A DNA stretch of 64,000 bases from Pseudomonas frederiksbergensis (GTDB lineage Bacteria > Pseudomonadota > Gammaproteobacteria > Pseudomonadales > Pseudomonadaceae), in the NCBI RefSeq assembly GCF_003732665.1, contig NZ_MOBP01000027.1, positions 1-64,000 on the forward strand, written 5' to 3'. The notes under the pieces were generated by a model that worked only from the letters and a program-made list of their open reading frames with translations, did no database searches and was not told where the DNA came from. A program made the position numbers and the translations under genes. The stretch's first letter is position 1. Each line of letters starts with the position of its first letter. This document shows, piece after piece, positions 16,776-25,552 of the stretch.

Positions 16776-18686
16776 ATGATCAAACAGACGTTGTTTGTAC
16801 CGCTCGCCAGTTGCCTGCTCGCCATGGCCTGCGCCCAGGCGAACGCGGCGCCCAACCCTTACACGAGCTTCATTGTCTTCGGCGACAGCCTCAACGACGC
16901 GGGGACCTTTGCCGACACCGGCGGGCCTGCCGGGTCGACCCAGCGCTTCACCAACCGCACCGGCCCGGTCTATCTGGACGGCAGCGGTGAGGAGCGCTCG
17001 CTCAACGCCACGCAAATCCTTGGGGGGAAACTGGGGTACTCAGCGGACCAGACAGCGTCCTCGTCTTCGGCGGTACGCGCCAACGAAGGCCTGCCCGATG
17101 GCAACAACTGGGCGGTCGGCGGTTATCGTACCGACCAGATCCTCGACTCGATCACCAGCACCTCCGCCACCGGCGAACGCACCCGGGCGGGTTATCTGCC
17201 GTCGAACGGCTTTCGCGCCGACCCGAATGCGCTGTATTACCTTTCGGGCGGTGGTAACGATTTCCTGCAAGGTCGCGTAACCAGCCTGCCCCAGGCCAGC
17301 GCCGCCGCCGATCGCCTGGCCAGCAGCGCGCAAGCCCTGCAACAGGCCGGGGCTCGTTACATCATGGTCTGGTTGCTACCGGATATCGGCTTTACCCCGG
17401 CGTTCAACGGCTCGCCGCTGCAAGGCTTCACCTCCCAGCTCAGCAACCAGTTCAACACTGAACTGGTGAGCCAACTGCAGGGCATCAACGCCAACATCAT
17501 TCCACTGAACATCCCGGTGCTGCTCAAAGAGACGTTCGCCAACCCTGGGCAGTTCGGCCTGGCCACCGACCAGAACCTGAGTGCTACCTGCTTCAGCGGC
17601 AACAGTTGCACAGAGAACGCCCGCTACGGGATCAACAGTGCGACGCCGGACCCGACCAAGCTGATCTACAACGATTCGGTGCACCCGACCGAAGCCGGGC
17701 AACGCCTGATTGCCGATTACGCCTACTCGCTGTTGTCCGCTCCCTGGGAGGCGACCCTGCTGCCGCAAATGGCCCAGGGCACTTTGCGCTCCCATCAGGA
17801 TGAATTGCGTAACCAGTGGCTGGCGGATTGGGAAAACTGGCAAGGCGTGGGTCAATGGCGGGCGATTGTCGCCGCTGGCGGCCAACACCAGGATTTCGAC
17901 AGCCAGCGCAGCGGCGCCAGTGCTGACGGCAATGGCGCTAACCTGAACATCGGTGGCAGCTATCGGTTGAATGACGCATGGCGCGTGGGCCTGGCCGCTG
18001 GTTTCTACAACCAGAAACTTGAAGCCGGCGACAACGATTCGGACTACAAGCTCAATACCTACATGGGCACCGCGTTCGCTCAGTATCAGCAGAATCGCTG
18101 GTGGGGTGATGCAGCCGTGACGGCCGGGCATCTGGACTACGACAGCCTCAAACGCAAATTCCAATTGGGGGTCAACGAACGCGGAGAGAAAGGCGATACC
18201 GACGGTTACCTGGTGGCCTTCAGCGGCCGCATCGGTTACGACATCGCCCCGTTGGCGAGCAGCCCGTGGCACCTGTCGCCGTTCGTCAGCGCTGACTTCG
18301 CCAAGGTTGAAGTCGACGGCTACTCGGAAGATGGCGCCGACTCTACTGCGTTGACCTTCGATGACCAGTCGCGCATCTCCCGGCGTCTTGGCCTCGGGAT
18401 CCAGGGCAAGTACCAGATCACTTCGCAGACCCAGGTGTTTGGCGAACTCGCTCATGAGCGCGAGTACAACGACGACACCCAGGACGTGACCATGAACCTC
18501 AACAGCCTGCCGGGCAACCGCTACACCCTGGCCGGCTACACCCCGCAAACCAACCTGAACCGTTTGAACCTGGGGGTGAGCCACAACCTCACCAAGGATT
18601 TGGCGTTGCGGGCGAGCTACGACATTCGCAAGGATGATGACTTTACCCAGCAAGGGGTCAACCTGGGCGTTAGCCTGGACTTCTAA
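16776..18686 (+). CDS. estA: autotransporter GDSL esterase (EstA/EstP type)
   Basis: An outer-membrane esterase of 636 residues. A signal peptide (about 1-24, ending AQANA) leads into a GDSL hydrolase passenger: Ser38 in FGDSLND, GGGND for the oxyanion hole, and Asp/His in DSVHPTEAG near residue 300. The last 270 residues are an autotransporter beta-barrel ending in a terminal Phe (NLGVSLDF). The known P. aeruginosa EstA has this build and affects rhamnolipid production and motility. The ATG at 16776 starts the signal peptide. The gene sits between the trp leaders with no trp connection. Confidence 0.93.
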   Translation: MIKQTLFVPLASCLLAMACAQANAAPNPYTSFIVFGDSLNDAGTFADTGGPAGSTQRFTNRTGPVYLDGSGEERSLNATQILGGKLGYSADQTASSSSAVRANEGLPDGNNWAVGGYRTDQILDSITSTSATGERTRAGYLPSNGFRADPNALYYLSGGGNDFLQGRVTSLPQASAAADRLASSAQALQQAGARYIMVWLLPDIGFTPAFNGSPLQGFTSQLSNQFNTELVSQLQGINANIIPLNIPVLLKETFANPGQFGLATDQNLSATCFSGNSCTENARYGINSATPDPTKLIYNDSVHPTEAGQRLIADYAYSLLSAPWEATLLPQMAQGTLRSHQDELRNQWLADWENWQGVGQWRAIVAAGGQHQDFDSQRSGASADGNGANLNIGGSYRLNDAWRVGLAAGFYNQKLEAGDNDSDYKLNTYMGTAFAQYQQNRWWGDAAVTAGHLDYDSLKRKFQLGVNERGEKGDTDGYLVAFSGRIGYDIAPLASSPWHLSPFVSADFAKVEVDGYSEDGADSTALTFDDQSRISRRLGLGIQGKYQITSQTQVFGELAHEREYNDDTQDVTMNLNSLPGNRYTLAGYTPQTNLNRLNLGVSHNLTKDLALRASYDIRKDDDFTQQGVNLGVSLDF

Positions 18687-18698
18687 ACCCCTGGCCAT

Positions 18699-18736
18699 AA
18701 AAAACGCGGCGCCCTCACAGGCGCCGCGTTTTTTTT
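18699..18736. terminator. terminator after estA
   Basis: AAAACGCGGCGCC, a 6-base loop and GGCGCCGCGTT followed by a run of eight T form a strong intrinsic terminator for estA. The A run on the other side lets it also serve trpE, which converges on it. Confidence 0.92.
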
Positions 18737-18750
18737 GTGCTGGTGATATT

Positions 18751-18843
18751 CCTGTGGGAGCGGGCTTGCTCGCGAAAGCGGTGTGTCATTCAACAATGAT
18801 GTCGACTGACGGGCCTCTTCGCGAGCAAGCCCGCTCCCACAGG
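18751..18843. repeat. REP pair
   Basis: Inverted GGGAGCGGGCTTGCTCGC units about 40 bp apart between the estA terminator and the end of trpE. Confidence 0.9.
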
Positions 18844-18855
18844 TTTTGTGTGAAC

Positions 18856-20337
18856 TCAAGCGTCCGGGGTTTGCTCGGCCAACGCCACCGCACGGAACAT
18901 CGCCCGACGCTTGTTCAGGGTTTCTTCCCATTCCAGCGCCGGCACCGAGTCAGCGACGATGCCGCCACCGGCCTGCACATGCAGCTCGCCGTCCTTGATC
19001 ACCGCGGTGCGGATCGCAATCGCAGTGTCCATGTTACCGTTCCAGGCGAAGTAACCCACCGCCCCGCCGTAGACGCCACGCTTGACCGGTTCCAGCTCAT
19101 CGATGATTTCCATCGCCCGAATCTTCGGCGCGCCAGACAAGGTGCCCGCCGGCAGAATCGCCCGCAGCGCATCCATGGCCGTCAGCCCGGCCTTCAATTG
19201 CCCGGTGACGTTGGAGACGATGTGCATCACGTTGGAATAACGTTCGATCACCATCTTCTCAGTCAGCTTCACCGAACCGATTTCCGAAACCCGGCCGGTG
19301 TCGTTGCGCCCAAGGTCAATCAGCATCAAGTGCTCGGCGATTTCCTTGTCGTCGGACAGCAGGTCTTTTTCCAGCGCCAGATCCGCTTCTTCGTTGGCCC
19401 CGCGTGGGCGGGTGCCGGCAATCGGGCGCACGGTGATCAGGTTGTCTTCGACCCGCACCAGCACTTCCGGCGAACTGCCGACGACGTGGAAATCGCCGAA
19501 GTTGAAGAAGTACATGTAAGGCGTCGGGTTGAAGCAGCGCAGCGCCCGGTACAGATCGATGGGAGCAGCCTTGAAGTCGATGGACATGCGCTGGGACGGC
19601 ACAACCTGCATGCAGTCACCGGCCAGGATGTATTCCTTGATGGTGTCGACGGCTTTTTCGTAATCGTCCTGGGTGAAGCTCGAACGGAACACCGGGTCAG
19701 CCGACTGTTGCTTGCTAAAATCCAGGCCACGACGCGGGGTGATCGGCTGGCGCAGTTTCTCCAGCAGCTCTTCCAGGCGCGCCTGACCTTGCTCGAAGGC
19801 ATCGGCCTGCGCCGGGTCGGCGAGGACAATCGCGTGCATCTTGCCGGCGAGGTTGTCGAACACCACCACCGCGTCGGACACCATCAGCAGAATGTCCGGC
19901 ACGCCCAGTGGATCAGGGTTCGGGCATTTGCCCAGACGCTTCTCCACATAACGCACGCAGTCATAACCGAAGTAACCCACCAGGCCGCCGTTGAAGCGCG
20001 GCAAGCCAGGGATGGTCGGAACGTTGTAGCGCGCCTTGAATTCTTCGACGAAGGCCAGTGGGTCTTCGGCCTCAAGGCTTTCGATCTCGACGCCGTCGTG
20101 GGTCACGCTCACGTGGTGATCGTGAACCCGCAGCACGGTGCGGCACGGCAGGCCGATGATCGAATAACGGCCCCACTTCTCCCCGCCCTGCACCGACTCC
20201 AGCAGGTAGGAGTTAGGCTCGTCGGCCAGTTTCAGGTAGATCGACAGCGGCGTGTCGAAGTCGGCCAGGGTTTCGCAGGCCATCGGGATACGGTTGTAGC
20301 CAGCAGCGGCCAAACGCAGGAATTCTTCGCGGATCAT
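18856..20337 (-). CDS. trpE: anthranilate synthase component I
   Basis: TrpE makes anthranilate from chorismate with ammonia from TrpG. The 493-residue protein has the LLES tryptophan-feedback motif at residues 45-48. The C-terminal chorismate-binding domain contains IAGTRPRGANEEAD, DLGRNDTGRVS and TLSGAPKIRAMEIIDELEP. It lies 71 bp after gph, and the gph 3' end carries what appears to be the trpE leader peptide. This location apart from trpGDC is normal for Pseudomonas. Confidence 0.97.
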   Translation of the reverse strand: MIREEFLRLAAAGYNRIPMACETLADFDTPLSIYLKLADEPNSYLLESVQGGEKWGRYSIIGLPCRTVLRVHDHHVSVTHDGVEIESLEAEDPLAFVEEFKARYNVPTIPGLPRFNGGLVGYFGYDCVRYVEKRLGKCPNPDPLGVPDILLMVSDAVVVFDNLAGKMHAIVLADPAQADAFEQGQARLEELLEKLRQPITPRRGLDFSKQQSADPVFRSSFTQDDYEKAVDTIKEYILAGDCMQVVPSQRMSIDFKAAPIDLYRALRCFNPTPYMYFFNFGDFHVVGSSPEVLVRVEDNLITVRPIAGTRPRGANEEADLALEKDLLSDDKEIAEHLMLIDLGRNDTGRVSEIGSVKLTEKMVIERYSNVMHIVSNVTGQLKAGLTAMDALRAILPAGTLSGAPKIRAMEIIDELEPVKRGVYGGAVGYFAWNGNMDTAIAIRTAVIKDGELHVQAGGGIVADSVPALEWEETLNKRRAMFRAVALAEQTPDA

Positions 20338-20384
20338 GGGGTAGCCTCGTGGCTTGAGGGTCTATCAGTCAGGTATGCAAACGC

Positions 20385-20398
20385 GCCGGTATGCCGGC
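20385..20398 (-). promoter_or_regulatory. alternative hairpins in the trpE leader
   Basis: GCCGG (20385-20389) and CCGGC (20394-20398) form a small stem 10 bases after the leader/gph stop. A competing pairing joins CGCGCC (20382-20387) to GGCGCG (20412-20417), which lies within the last codons of the leader. The two pairings are mutually exclusive, as in attenuators, and a ribosome at the stop would block the second. Only a TTT follows the short stem. Confidence 0.45.
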
Positions 20399-20408
20399 CA
20401 GGAACAAG

Positions 20409-20453
20409 TCAGGCGCGCCAACGCCAGCGGGCCAGGGCCTTGATGACTTTCAT
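20409..20453 (-). CDS. putative trpE leader peptide nested in the gph 3' end
   Basis: In frame with gph, an ATG at 20453 opens a 14-codon reading frame, MKVIKALARWRWRA, ending at the gph stop. The last 12 residues match the trpGDC leader at 16533-16619 except Leu for His. It begins 116 bp before the trpE ATG. Either the gph ribosomes or ribosomes starting at this ATG could read the two Trp codons and sense charged tRNA-Trp. The double use is inferred from the shared tail and the downstream hairpins. Confidence 0.5.
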   Translation of the reverse strand: MKVIKALARWRWRA

Positions 20454-21227
20454 CCAGAGTTTGCGAGTGACCACCACGATGGCGTTTCCACAAGGGGGTT
20501 GAGCAGCGTCGGGCAACGTTATCTCAGCCGTCAGATCCAGGCAACCGGGAATTAGCTTGCGCAGATCGTCGATCACCAGTGCCGGCGACTCTTCGGCAAT
20601 CGGCCGGCCATGGTTGTAGCCATAACTGAGCGCCACACACTTGACCCCGGCCGCTTTCGCCGCCAAGACATCACTACGCGAATCGCCGACGAACAACGAC
20701 TGCGACGCCGGAATGTTGGCCATTTTCATCACGAAAAACAGCGCCGCCGGGTCGGGCTTCTTCTGCGGCAAGGTATCGCCGCCGATGATCCACTTGAAAT
20801 AGCGGCCGATTTTCATCTGATCCAGCAGCGGCGCGACAAAACGCTCCGGCTTGTTGGTGATCAGCGCCATGGCCACGCCCTGCTTGTGCAACCACTTCAA
20901 CGTGTCGCGCACGCCGGGGTAGACCACGGTCAGCTCATGGCTTTCGCTATAAGCCTGCATGAAAATCTCCAGCGCGCCTTCGGCCTCGCCGTCGTCGACC
21001 GCCGAATGGTCGATACCACCGGCCAGCGCACGGCGCACCAGCACCGGCGCGCCGTTGCCGACCCACTCGCGCACCGACTCAATGCCCGCCGGTTCGCGGC
21101 CCATCCTGAGCAGCATGTTATCCACGGCAACCGCGAGGTCGGGGACCGAATCGATCAGCGTGCCATCCAGATCGAACATCACCAGCCGCGGCAGACGCCC
21201 CGGGAACAGTTGCTCAAAGCCACTCAT
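20409..21227 (-). CDS. gph: phosphoglycolate phosphatase
   Basis: This HAD-family phosphatase removes phosphate from 2-phosphoglycolate formed during DNA repair. The 272-residue protein has the nucleophile motif FDLDGTLID (Asp19, Asp21), ITNKPERF as motif II, Lys in QKKPDP, and GDSRSDVLAAKAAG as motif III/IV. Beyond the HAD fold it carries about 45 extra residues ending KALARWRWRA, which coincide with the trpE leader. Its ATG overlaps the rpe stop by four bases, so rpe-gph are coupled. Confidence 0.95.
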   Translation of the reverse strand: MSGFEQLFPGRLPRLVMFDLDGTLIDSVPDLAVAVDNMLLRMGREPAGIESVREWVGNGAPVLVRRALAGGIDHSAVDDGEAEGALEIFMQAYSESHELTVVYPGVRDTLKWLHKQGVAMALITNKPERFVAPLLDQMKIGRYFKWIIGGDTLPQKKPDPAALFFVMKMANIPASQSLFVGDSRSDVLAAKAAGVKCVALSYGYNHGRPIAEESPALVIDDLRKLIPGCLDLTAEITLPDAAQPPCGNAIVVVTRKLWMKVIKALARWRWRA

Positions 21228-21898
21228 GGACGAGCCAGCGCCAGTTCGGCGCGCATCTTCTCGATCACTTCCTGGTAGTTCGGCGCGTTGAAGATCGCCG
21301 AGCCGGCCACGAAGGTGTCGGCACCAGCGGCGGCGATTTCACGGATGTTGTTCACATTCACCCCGCCGTCGATTTCCAGGCGAATGTCGCGCCCGGAGGC
21401 ATCGATCAGTGCACGGGCCTGACGCAGTTTGTCGAGGGTGCCGGGAATGAACTTCTGCCCGCCAAAGCCCGGGTTGACGCTCATCAGCAAGATCATGTCG
21501 ACCTTGTCCATCACGTATTCGAGCACGCTCAACGGGGTCGCCGGGTTGAACACCAAACCTGCCTTGCAGCCGCCCTCGCGGATCAGTTGCAGGGAACGGT
21601 CGACGTGCTGGGTGGCTTCCGGGTGGAAGGTGATGTAGGTCGCGCCGGCCTCGATGAAATCACCGACGATGCGATCCACCGGGCTGACCATCAAATGGGC
21701 GTCGATCGGCGCAGTCACGCCGTACTTGCGCAGTGCCGCGCAGACCATCGGGCCGATGGTCAGGTTGGGCACGTAGTGATTGTCCATGACATCGAAGTGC
21801 ACGAAATCGGCGCCAGCGGCCAGGACGTTGTCCACTTCTTCACCCAGGCGGGCGAAGTCGGCGGAGAGAATCGACGGAGCAATTACGAAGGGCTGCAT
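21224..21898 (-). CDS. rpe: ribulose-phosphate 3-epimerase
   Basis: Rpe interconverts ribulose-5-phosphate and xylulose-5-phosphate in the pentose phosphate pathway. The 224-residue TIM barrel shows IAPSILSADFARLGEE at the N-terminus, HFDVMDNHYVPN (metal ligands), MSVNPGFGGQKFI and LEIDGGVN. The ATG at 21898 gives the family length; the frame continues to 21964 without similarity. It is the first gene of rpe-gph-trpE. Confidence 0.96.
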   Translation of the reverse strand: MQPFVIAPSILSADFARLGEEVDNVLAAGADFVHFDVMDNHYVPNLTIGPMVCAALRKYGVTAPIDAHLMVSPVDRIVGDFIEAGATYITFHPEATQHVDRSLQLIREGGCKAGLVFNPATPLSVLEYVMDKVDMILLMSVNPGFGGQKFIPGTLDKLRQARALIDASGRDIRLEIDGGVNVNNIREIAAAGADTFVAGSAIFNAPNYQEVIEKMRAELALARP

Positions 21899-22014
21899 GA
21901 CGCACCTTTTCTGAGCAAAATCACGATGGCGCGCATTGTATACCTCATGCTTTGACGCGCGCACTGTGACCGCGATGATTGGGGCTGCCTTCGATCAATA
22001 AGCGGCCACAGGCT

Positions 22015-23163
22015 CTAGTACGCCGCCCGGTAGATCTTTTCGATATCGACGGCGCTCAACTTGCGTGGATTGTTGCGCATCAGGCGCTCGATCCCCGCCG
22101 CTTCCACGGCCATGGCCGGAATCGCGTCCTCGGGCACGCCGAAGCTGCGCAGGCCCAGGGGAATCTCCACCGCCAGGCACAACGCGGTCATCGCTTCCAC
22201 GGCTTTATCCGCCGCATCGGTGGCGCTCAGGTGCGCGGTTTTCACGCCCATGGCCTCGGCAATATCCTGCATGCGCTCGACGCAGGCCAACTTGTTCCAG
22301 GTCATGACGTACGGCAGCAGCAAGGCGTTGCTGACGCCATGGGCAATGTTGTAGCGCCCGCCCAGGGGATACGCCAACGCATGCACCGCGCCGACCCCGG
22401 CATTGCCGAACGCCATGCCGGCCATCAGGCTGGCGGTGGCCATGTCTTCCCGGGCTTGCAGGTTGGCCGGGTTGGCGTAGGCCTTGGGCAGCGCTTGGGT
22501 AATCAGCTTGATCGCGCCAATCGCCAGGGCATCGGTGATCGCCGAGGCATTCAGCGACAGGTAGGACTCGACCGCATGCACCAGCGCATCGACGCCACTG
22601 GCGGCGGTGACACTGCGCGGGCAGGTCAGGGTCATTTGCGGGCTGACCAAGGCCACGTCCGGCAATAGATAGTCGCTGACGATGCCTTTCTTCAGTTGCG
22701 CGACTTTGTCGGAGAGGATCGCCACGTTGGTGACTTCCGAACCGGTGCCGGCGGTGGTCGGGATGGCGATCAGCGGCGGGCCTTTGCGTGGCACTTGATC
22801 GACGCCGAACAAATCTTCCAGCGCACCGTGGTAACCGGCATAGGCTGCCACACTTTTGGCGATGTCGATGGCACTGCCGCCACCGAGGCCGATCAAGCCG
22901 TCATGCCCGCCTTCACGGTAGACGCGCATGCAGTCTTCGACGATGGCGATTTCCGGGTCGGGCAGCACGCGGTCGAAGATTTCGTAAGTACGATCACCCA
23001 AGTGCGCCAGCGCCAGCTCCACCGTGCCGGACTTGACCAGGGCGGCATCGGTGACGATCAGCGGGTTGTCGACATCCAGGCGTCTCAGCTCGGCGGCCAA
23101 TTGCTCGATGGCGCCGGCGCCGGTGATCAGTTTGTGGGCAATCTTGAAAGAGGAAAGACTCAT
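22015..23163 (-). CDS. iron-containing (type III) alcohol dehydrogenase
   Basis: A 382-residue NAD-dependent dehydrogenase of the iron-activated family. GLGGGSAIDIAKSVA binds the cofactor and PTTAGTGSEVTNVA is the family signature. The metal ligands fall in SGVDALVHAVESYLS and in AVHALAYPLGGRYNIAHGVSNA. The substrate cannot be read from sequence. It sits beside the agt transporter genes on the same strand, but a 245-bp gap with a long inverted repeat separates them, so it is probably a separate unit. Confidence 0.9.
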   Translation of the reverse strand: MSLSSFKIAHKLITGAGAIEQLAAELRRLDVDNPLIVTDAALVKSGTVELALAHLGDRTYEIFDRVLPDPEIAIVEDCMRVYREGGHDGLIGLGGGSAIDIAKSVAAYAGYHGALEDLFGVDQVPRKGPPLIAIPTTAGTGSEVTNVAILSDKVAQLKKGIVSDYLLPDVALVSPQMTLTCPRSVTAASGVDALVHAVESYLSLNASAITDALAIGAIKLITQALPKAYANPANLQAREDMATASLMAGMAFGNAGVGAVHALAYPLGGRYNIAHGVSNALLLPYVMTWNKLACVERMQDIAEAMGVKTAHLSATDAADKAVEAMTALCLAVEIPLGLRSFGVPEDAIPAMAVEAAGIERLMRNNPRKLSAVDIEKIYRAAY

Positions 23164-23287
23164 GTGCGCAGCCTCTTATCGTTGTGAGAGCTGGGCACAA
23201 TAGTAGCTGGGGATTGGGGTTTGTCTGTTATTCAGGCAATGAATGATCAGAGATCTCGAACACCGCACAAAACCCCTGTGGGATCTG

Positions 23288-23398
23288 GTAGGAGCTGTGT
23301 AGGAGCTGACGAGTGAAACGAGGCTGCGATCTTTTGATCTTGATCTTTAAAAGCAAGATCAAAAGATCGCAGCCTCGTTTCACTTGGCAGCTCCTACG
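23288..23398. repeat. long perfect inverted repeat of a second REP family
   Basis: Arms of 30 bp (23313-23342 and 23354-23383, beginning GTGAAACGAGGCTGCGATC) are perfect complements across an 11-base centre. They are enclosed by GTAGGAGCTG and CAGCTCCTAC. The left GTAGGAGCTG is duplicated in tandem. The core differs from the GGGAGCGGGCTTGCTCGC type. It lies between agtD and the iron alcohol dehydrogenase. Confidence 0.9.
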
Positions 23399-23408
23399 GG
23401 GGATCGCG

Positions 23409-24233
23409 TTAAACTTGGGCTGTGCGCAGTTTCTCGCTACGCCCACGCAGCCATTCCAGGGTCAGCAGCAGGATCACCGAGAAGGCAATCAGCAACGTCG
23501 CTGCAGCCGCAATCGTCGGGCTGAGGTTTTCGCGGATGCCGCTGAACATCTGCCGAGGCAAGGTCGCTTGTTCGGGGCCGGCGAGGAACAGCGTCACCAC
23601 CACTTCATCGAACGACGTCGCAAAGGCAAACAGCGCCCCGGAGATCACGCCCGGCGCGATCAACGGCAAGGTCACCCGGCGGAACGCGGTCAGCGGCGAA
23701 GCCCCGAGGCTCGCAGCGGCGCGCACCAGGTTGTGGTTAAACCCCTGCAACGTCGCCGACACCGTGATGATCACGAACGGCACGCCCAACACCGCGTGCA
23801 CCACGATCAGCGAAAAGAAACTGTTGCCCAGGCCCAGCGGCGCGAAGAACAGATAACTCGCCACCCCGATGATCACCACCGGCACCACCATCGGCGAGAT
23901 CACCAATGCCATCACCAGCGCCTTGCCCGGGAAATCACCGCGAGTCAGGCCAATCGCCGCCAGCGTACCGAACACCATCGCCAGCACCGTGGCCGCCGGG
24001 GCGACGATGATGCTGTTCTTCAGCGAGCGCATCCATTCGGCTGAGGCGAAGAAGTCCTGATACCAGTGCAGCGAAAAGCCCTGCAACGGGTACACCAGGA
24101 AACTGCCCGAGTTGAAGGACAGCGGAATGATCACCAGCACCGGCAGAATCAGGAACAGCAAAATCAAGCCGCAGAGAATCCGCAAGCTGTAGAACCACAC
24201 CCGCTCGACGGGCGACATATAAGGACTCAGCAT
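23409..24233 (-). CDS. agtD: ABC transporter permease (PotC/AgtD type)
   Basis: An inner-membrane permease of 274 residues with six predicted helices. The EAA loop (RAAASLGASPLTAFRRVTLPLIAPGVISG) that docks on the ATPase is present. It is the last gene of a four-gene transporter operon, 12 bp after agtC. The agt name rests on order and neighbours: in P. aeruginosa agtABCD, for 4-aminobutyrate and 5-aminovalerate uptake, also lies near rpe and next to agtSR. By family alone it would be called a spermidine/putrescine permease. Confidence 0.85.
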   Translation of the reverse strand: MLSPYMSPVERVWFYSLRILCGLILLFLILPVLVIIPLSFNSGSFLVYPLQGFSLHWYQDFFASAEWMRSLKNSIIVAPAATVLAMVFGTLAAIGLTRGDFPGKALVMALVISPMVVPVVIIGVASYLFFAPLGLGNSFFSLIVVHAVLGVPFVIITVSATLQGFNHNLVRAAASLGASPLTAFRRVTLPLIAPGVISGALFAFATSFDEVVVTLFLAGPEQATLPRQMFSGIRENLSPTIAAAATLLIAFSVILLLTLEWLRGRSEKLRTAQV

Positions 24234-24245
24234 TTCGTTCTCCCC

Positions 24246-25493
24246 TTAGCTCAGGCGCAGGCGACTGGCGCCCACCAGCCAGCTGTAAATCAGATAAAGC
24301 ACCACGGTCGCCAACAGCAGCAGCCCACCGAGCGCGGTCGCCATGCCCCAGTTGATGCTGGTGTTGGTGTAGAAGGCGACGAAGTAGCTGACCATCTGAT
24401 CGTTCGGGCTGCCCAGCAGCGCCGGGGTGATGTAGTAGCCGATGGCGAGGATGAAGACCAACAGGCAACCGGCGCCGACACCGGCATAGGTCTGCGGGAA
24501 GTACACCCGCCAGAAACTGGCGAACGGATGGCAGCCGAGGGAAATCGCGGCGCGCATGTAGGTCGGCGAGATGCCTTTCATCACGCTGTAGATCGGCAGG
24601 ATCATGAACGGCAGCAGGATGTGCACCATGGAGATGTAGACCCCGGTGCGGTTGAACACCAGCTCCAGCGGCTTATCGATAATGCCCATGGCCATCAGGC
24701 CACTGTTGATCAACCCGCCGGATTGCAGCAACACGATCCACGCGGCGACCCGCACCAGGATCGAGGTCCAGAACGGCAGCAGCACCAGGATCATCAGCAG
24801 GTTGCTTTGGCGTGATGGCAGGTTCGCCAGCAGATAGGCCAACGGGTAGGCCAGGAACAGGCAGATCACGGTGATGACCAGGCCCATCCAGAAGGTGCGG
24901 GCGAAGATGTCGAGGTAGATCGCCTGGTCCGGGGTGGCCGGGGCCACTTCGCCGAGGTCGTCGATCCGGTGATCGACCGCCGCCAGCAAGTAGTAAGGGG
25001 TGATGCTGCTGGTATTGCGGCGCACGGCCTGCCAATAGGCCGGATCGCCCCAGCGTTCATCGAGCCCTTCCAGCGCTTCTTTATAAGAGGCCGGTTCGGT
25101 GGCGAACGGCAATGCGCGGGCGGTTTTGGTCAGCAGGCTGCGGTAGCCGGCCAGTTCCATGTTCAAGCGCTTGGACAAGTCGCCCAAGGTCTGGTTTTTG
25201 CGCGCTTCAGCGAGGTCTTCGCTGGCAGCCTTGTAGACCGGTTCAGCGGGCAGGCCACGGCCGTCCCAACTGGCGATAGCCGTCACGGTGCGCGGCATGC
25301 CGCCGACCACTTCCGGGTTACCGACACTTTTGTAGAGCAGCGCCGCGATCGGCACCAGGAACACCAGCAGCAGAAACAGCACCAGCGGCGCAATCAAGGC
25401 TTGGGCCTTCCAGCGATTGATCCGCTCGGCGTGCTTGAGCCGCTGCTTCAAGGTGGGGTCAGTGCCCGCGTTCAGGGGAACGGCGATAGCCAT
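24246..25493 (-). CDS. agtC: ABC transporter permease (PotB/AgtC type) with enlarged N-terminal loop
   Basis: The partner permease, 415 residues long, about 110 more than a typical PotB. After the first helix (about 35-55) comes a hydrophilic stretch of roughly 130 residues, predicted to be periplasmic, before the remaining helices. The EAA loop (RAAISLGCHPFASFWRVYFPQT) is intact. The ATG at 25493 is chosen; 15 upstream codons in frame are unlike the family. It lies between agtB and agtD. Confidence 0.86.
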   Translation of the reverse strand: MAIAVPLNAGTDPTLKQRLKHAERINRWKAQALIAPLVLFLLLVFLVPIAALLYKSVGNPEVVGGMPRTVTAIASWDGRGLPAEPVYKAASEDLAEARKNQTLGDLSKRLNMELAGYRSLLTKTARALPFATEPASYKEALEGLDERWGDPAYWQAVRRNTSSITPYYLLAAVDHRIDDLGEVAPATPDQAIYLDIFARTFWMGLVITVICLFLAYPLAYLLANLPSRQSNLLMILVLLPFWTSILVRVAAWIVLLQSGGLINSGLMAMGIIDKPLELVFNRTGVYISMVHILLPFMILPIYSVMKGISPTYMRAAISLGCHPFASFWRVYFPQTYAGVGAGCLLVFILAIGYYITPALLGSPNDQMVSYFVAFYTNTSINWGMATALGGLLLLATVVLYLIYSWLVGASRLRLS

Positions 25494-25552
25494 GGCGTAC
25501 TCCGGAAATCTTTGATCGTTACAGAGGCGGGAAACCACCTCGATCGTTTAAA

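Noticed and set aside
18695..18845. REP pairs read as small genes or transposons
   Set aside because: They contain no coding frame, and no RAYT transposase or other transposase is in the window.
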